From assembly GCA_049889915.1 (NCBI GenBank), contig JBMHCM010000140.1, positions 1 through 6,111 of the forward strand: 6,111 nucleotides of DNA. The letters are read 5' to 3'. Under the pieces are notes generated by a model. That model worked only from the letters and a program-made list of their open reading frames with translations, had not been told where the DNA came from and did not search any database. Source of the stretch: UBA8337 sp049889915 (GTDB taxonomy: Bacteria; Pseudomonadota; Alphaproteobacteria; RS24). A program made the translations under genes and the position numbers. Position 1 is the first letter of the stretch. Every line of letters starts with the position of its first letter. Below are positions 4,691 through 6,111 of this stretch, piece by piece.

Positions 4691-6111
4691 ATGAAGTTTG
4701 GGTTTTCTGTCAAATCAGTGAAAGCAAATTTATCGCCGCGGCGCGCGGTGCTGGTCGCGGCCTTGTGCATTATCAGCCTGCCGCTATCGGCCGGTTTCGT
4801 TACCTATGGGCGTGGCGATGGCGGCGGTTCGGCCGGTACCCATACGGCCAATCTAGATGCCGATGCGCAGACCAATGGGTTTTTCTCCCATCTTGAGCGC
4901 GAAGCGGCCATCTCGCTGGGCTATAGCGGCACCAGCCTGGCCGATGCACGGCTTTATAATGCCGCCAAAGGGCGCAGTTCGACCAGTTATCCGACGCAAC
5001 AAAACCTGACCGACGGCAATGGCGATAATTTGACTGCCAATCATTATGAGGCCGATTGCGATGATTATATTGCCAGCACGCCGGGCGTCAGCGGCAGCGG
5101 CTGCACCGATTTGACCAAGGCGCAATTTACCTCGGTGCGCAATGATACGGATTTGGCCAAGGCAGCCGGCTACGACAATAATGCGCAATATCAAGAGGCG
5201 CTGCTGCTCGGCTATGCGCGCAATTGCACCAATTCAGATATTTATTTGGAAGCTTTGGGCCGCGCCAATAGTGCCTGTGATGGCGAGGCTTTGGCCCCGC
5301 CAACAGCTGATAATTGCAGCAATTATATTGGCGGCTATAGCCTGACCGATGATGCCGGTGTGGCGTTGAGCGGCTGCGGTGTCATGACCAAAACGCAATA
5401 TGCCAGTTTTAAGGATTGGCTGTCCGGTGAGGCGGATGCCGATGCGCAGGAAAATTGCTACGAAAATGATTTGGAGCGCACGGCGGCAGTGGCCTTGGGA
5501 TATGACGCCGAAACCTGCGCTGACGGCAAGTTGTATGCGCGGGCGCTGGGCCGGCGTTTGGTCAATCATCCGTCGGAGGTTTTGTTGCAAATCGCCTTTG
5601 CCAGTGGCGCCACCAATACGAATGTGCAAATTGCCAGCAATCAATATGAAGCTGATTGCGACAATTATATTACCGGCACGGATGGGGTCACAGGCGATGG
5701 CTGTGCCGATTTGACCCGCAGTCAGTTTTTCACCATTCGCTCCTCTCATGATACGGCGCAAAATGACGGCTTTGGGTCATCGCAAGACCGCACGGCCGCT
5801 TTAGCGGCCAGCCCGCCACATGCGACCGGCTGCAATGGCGCCAATGATTATTATGTTTCTGTCGGATCGCTCAGCAACCCGACACTCAACCCGGCTTGTG
5901 CTCTTGAAGCGCCATTTACCGGCATTGCCGGGCCGGGTTGCTGGGAAAGCATCACCGATGTCACTTGGTACCAGCATGCCAATTACGATAAAGATGATTT
6001 TGCCTGTGTGTTGCGCAACACCGATACCACGAGCGCGCGCTTTAGCGATAATACGCTGGCCAGCCTGACCGATGGCGAGTTCCTTTATTTGAAAGAATGT
6101 TTTTACGATGA
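4691..6111 (+). CDS. Unrecognised large secreted cysteine-rich repeat protein (3' end outside the window)
   Basis: From the ATG at 4691 the frame is open for 473 codons to the window edge with no stop. The start has GGTGAGAG 4 nt upstream; the frame is closed upstream by TGA at 4625. Residues 1-18 are basic and 19-37 hydrophobic (AVLVAALCIISLPLSAGFV), a signal peptide with possible cleavage after Ala34, or a membrane anchor. After a Gly-rich linker come alternating modules. B modules (residues 56-95, 152-191, 249-288, about 353-393) share DADAQ-, LGY- and LYxxALGR-type landmarks. A modules (119-150, 207-241, 319-350, possibly 417-464) share two cysteines and DLTxxQF. Sixteen cysteines occur, 15 outside the signal region, suggesting periplasmic or surface location with disulfides. 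Base and codon use resemble the neighbours, so recent transfer is not indicated. I do not recognise the family. The pilin-like neighbour suggests, but does not prove, a surface role. Confidence 0.88.
   Translation, partial: MKFGFSVKSVKANLSPRRAVLVAALCIISLPLSAGFVTYGRGDGGGSAGTHTANLDADAQTNGFFSHLEREAAISLGYSGTSLADARLYNAAKGRSSTSYPTQQNLTDGNGDNLTANHYEADCDDYIASTPGVSGSGCTDLTKAQFTSVRNDTDLAKAAGYDNNAQYQEALLLGYARNCTNSDIYLEALGRANSACDGEALAPPTADNCSNYIGGYSLTDDAGVALSGCGVMTKTQYASFKDWLSGEADADAQENCYENDLERTAAVALGYDAETCADGKLYARALGRRLVNHPSEVLLQIAFASGATNTNVQIASNQYEADCDNYITGTDGVTGDGCADLTRSQFFTIRSSHDTAQNDGFGSSQDRTAALAASPPHATGCNGANDYYVSVGSLSNPTLNPACALEAPFTGIAGPGCWESITDVTWYQHANYDKDDFACVLRNTDTTSARFSDNTLASLTDGEFLYLKECFYD
4856..4975 (+). 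repeat. B module, copy 1 (40 residues)
   Basis: Residues 56-95 begin DADAQTN, contain LEREAAISLGY and end LYNAAKGR. The first 15 bases (GATGCCGATGCGCAG) are identical to the start of copy 3 at 5435. This copy lacks the cysteine found at offset 27 in copies 2 and 3. Confidence 0.75.
5045..5140 (+). repeat. A module, copy 1 (32 residues)
   Basis: Residues 119-150 begin YEADCDDYI, contain GVSGSGCTDLT and end QFTSVR. Copy 3 lies exactly 200 residues downstream and shares 20 of 32 residues. Cysteines are at 123 and 138. Confidence 0.8.
5144..5263 (+). repeat. B module, copy 2 (40 residues)
   Basis: Residues 152-191 begin DTDLAKAAGYD, contain YQEALLLGY and end IYLEALGR. It is the same 40-residue length as copies 1 and 3, and Cys179 stands at the same offset as Cys276 of copy 3. 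Confidence 0.65.
5309..5413 (+). repeat. A module, copy 2 (diverged)
   Basis: Residues 207-241 carry DNCSNYIGGY, then SGCGVMTKTQY. The two cysteines (209 and 229) are 20 apart rather than 15, through a 5-residue longer loop. The MTKTQY end matches the LTKAQF and LTRSQF ends of copies 1 and 3. Confidence 0.6.
5435..5554 (+). repeat. B module, copy 3 (40 residues)
   Basis: Residues 249-288 begin DADAQENC, contain LERTAAVALGYD and end LYARALGR. About half of its residues are identical to copy 1 without any gap. Confidence 0.75.
5645..5740 (+). repeat. A module, copy 3 (32 residues)
   Basis: Residues 319-350 begin YEADCDNYI, contain GVTGDGCADLT and end QFFTIR. Cysteines at 323 and 338 match copy 1 exactly. 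Many codon differences from copy 1 are synonymous or conservative, suggesting an old duplication kept under selection. Confidence 0.8.
5747..5869 (+). repeat. B module, copy 4 (degenerate)
   Basis: Residues 353-393 contain DTAQNDGF, then QDRTAALA, matching the DADAQ and LERTAAVAL parts of copy 3 after a one-residue shift. The LGY and LYxxALGR landmarks are replaced (ASP, DYYVSVGS). Cys381 roughly replaces the offset-27 cysteine. Confidence 0.5.

Noticed and set aside
4736..4769. Tat signal (PRRAVL) or lipoprotein signal at Cys26 in the large secreted protein
   Set aside because: The twin-arginine context lacks the usual S/T-R-R-x-F-L-K pattern. The residue before Cys26 is Leu, so there is no lipobox; a plain Sec signal or anchor is the better reading.
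3844..4770. 308-codon minus-strand frame across the pilin-like gene and the intergenic region
   Set aside because: The plus strand has a clear prepilin leader, a strong ribosome site and a start. The minus frame has no ribosome site or family features seen.
4853..5761. Two minus-strand frames rich in Ile, Ala and Gly that share a repeated QIGxAxAxDxxRAGNII-like stretch
   Set aside because: They are mirror images of the plus-strand repeat protein; the shared stretch is the complement of module A. Apparent hydrophobicity comes from the complements of Asp, Asn and Tyr codons.
5142..6068. Short plus-strand frames at 5142-5345, 5400-5714 and 5820-6068
   Set aside because: They lie in another frame inside the continuous 473-codon frame, lack ribosome sites and give basic, Met/Arg/Ile-rich products without motifs.
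1..6111. tRNA, rRNA, CRISPR array, insertion sequence or Moco riboswitch
   Set aside because: No structure, repeat-spacer pattern, transposase frame or terminal inverted repeats seen. The region upstream of moaA, where a Moco riboswitch would lie, is outside the window.

Overview
The window most likely comes from an alphaproteobacterium. MoaA ends in the MSVTGG tail and has the CSGCNRVRVTCTG cluster region typical of alphaproteobacterial MoaA, and codon use is moderately GC-rich and rather uniform across the window, with frequent TTG and GCC. The genus cannot be told from the sequence.

Positions 1-3757 hold a tight, plus-strand molybdenum cofactor (Moco) operon: moaA (5' end outside the window, with a frameshift near its start), moaD, moaE, moaB, moaC and moeA. 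Gaps are only 1-43 nt, and moaE and moaB overlap by 25 nt. MoaA and MoaC convert GTP to cyclic pyranopterin monophosphate. MoaD and MoaE (molybdopterin synthase) add the dithiolene sulfurs. MoaB would adenylate molybdopterin and MoeA would insert molybdate. The MoaD-activating enzyme MoeB and the Mob proteins are not in the window.

Positions 3758-4524 hold a short promoter-like spacer and a GTG-started, cysteine-rich type IV pilin-like gene. It is followed by a 166-nt AT-rich intergenic region with a probable terminator (imperfect hairpin plus T7) and a perfect 14-bp palindrome.

From 4691 to the right edge a single frame stays open for 473 codons with no stop. It encodes the N-terminal part of a large, probably secreted, cysteine-rich protein that I do not recognise. 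It has a signal-peptide-like N-terminus followed by alternating copies of two modules. Module A has paired cysteines and a DLTxxQF-type motif; module B is 40 residues long, with DADAQ, LGY and LYxxALGR landmarks. One A pair is spaced by exactly 200 residues. This protein, next to a cysteine-rich pilin, is the most novel content of the window; a shared surface or appendage role is inference only.
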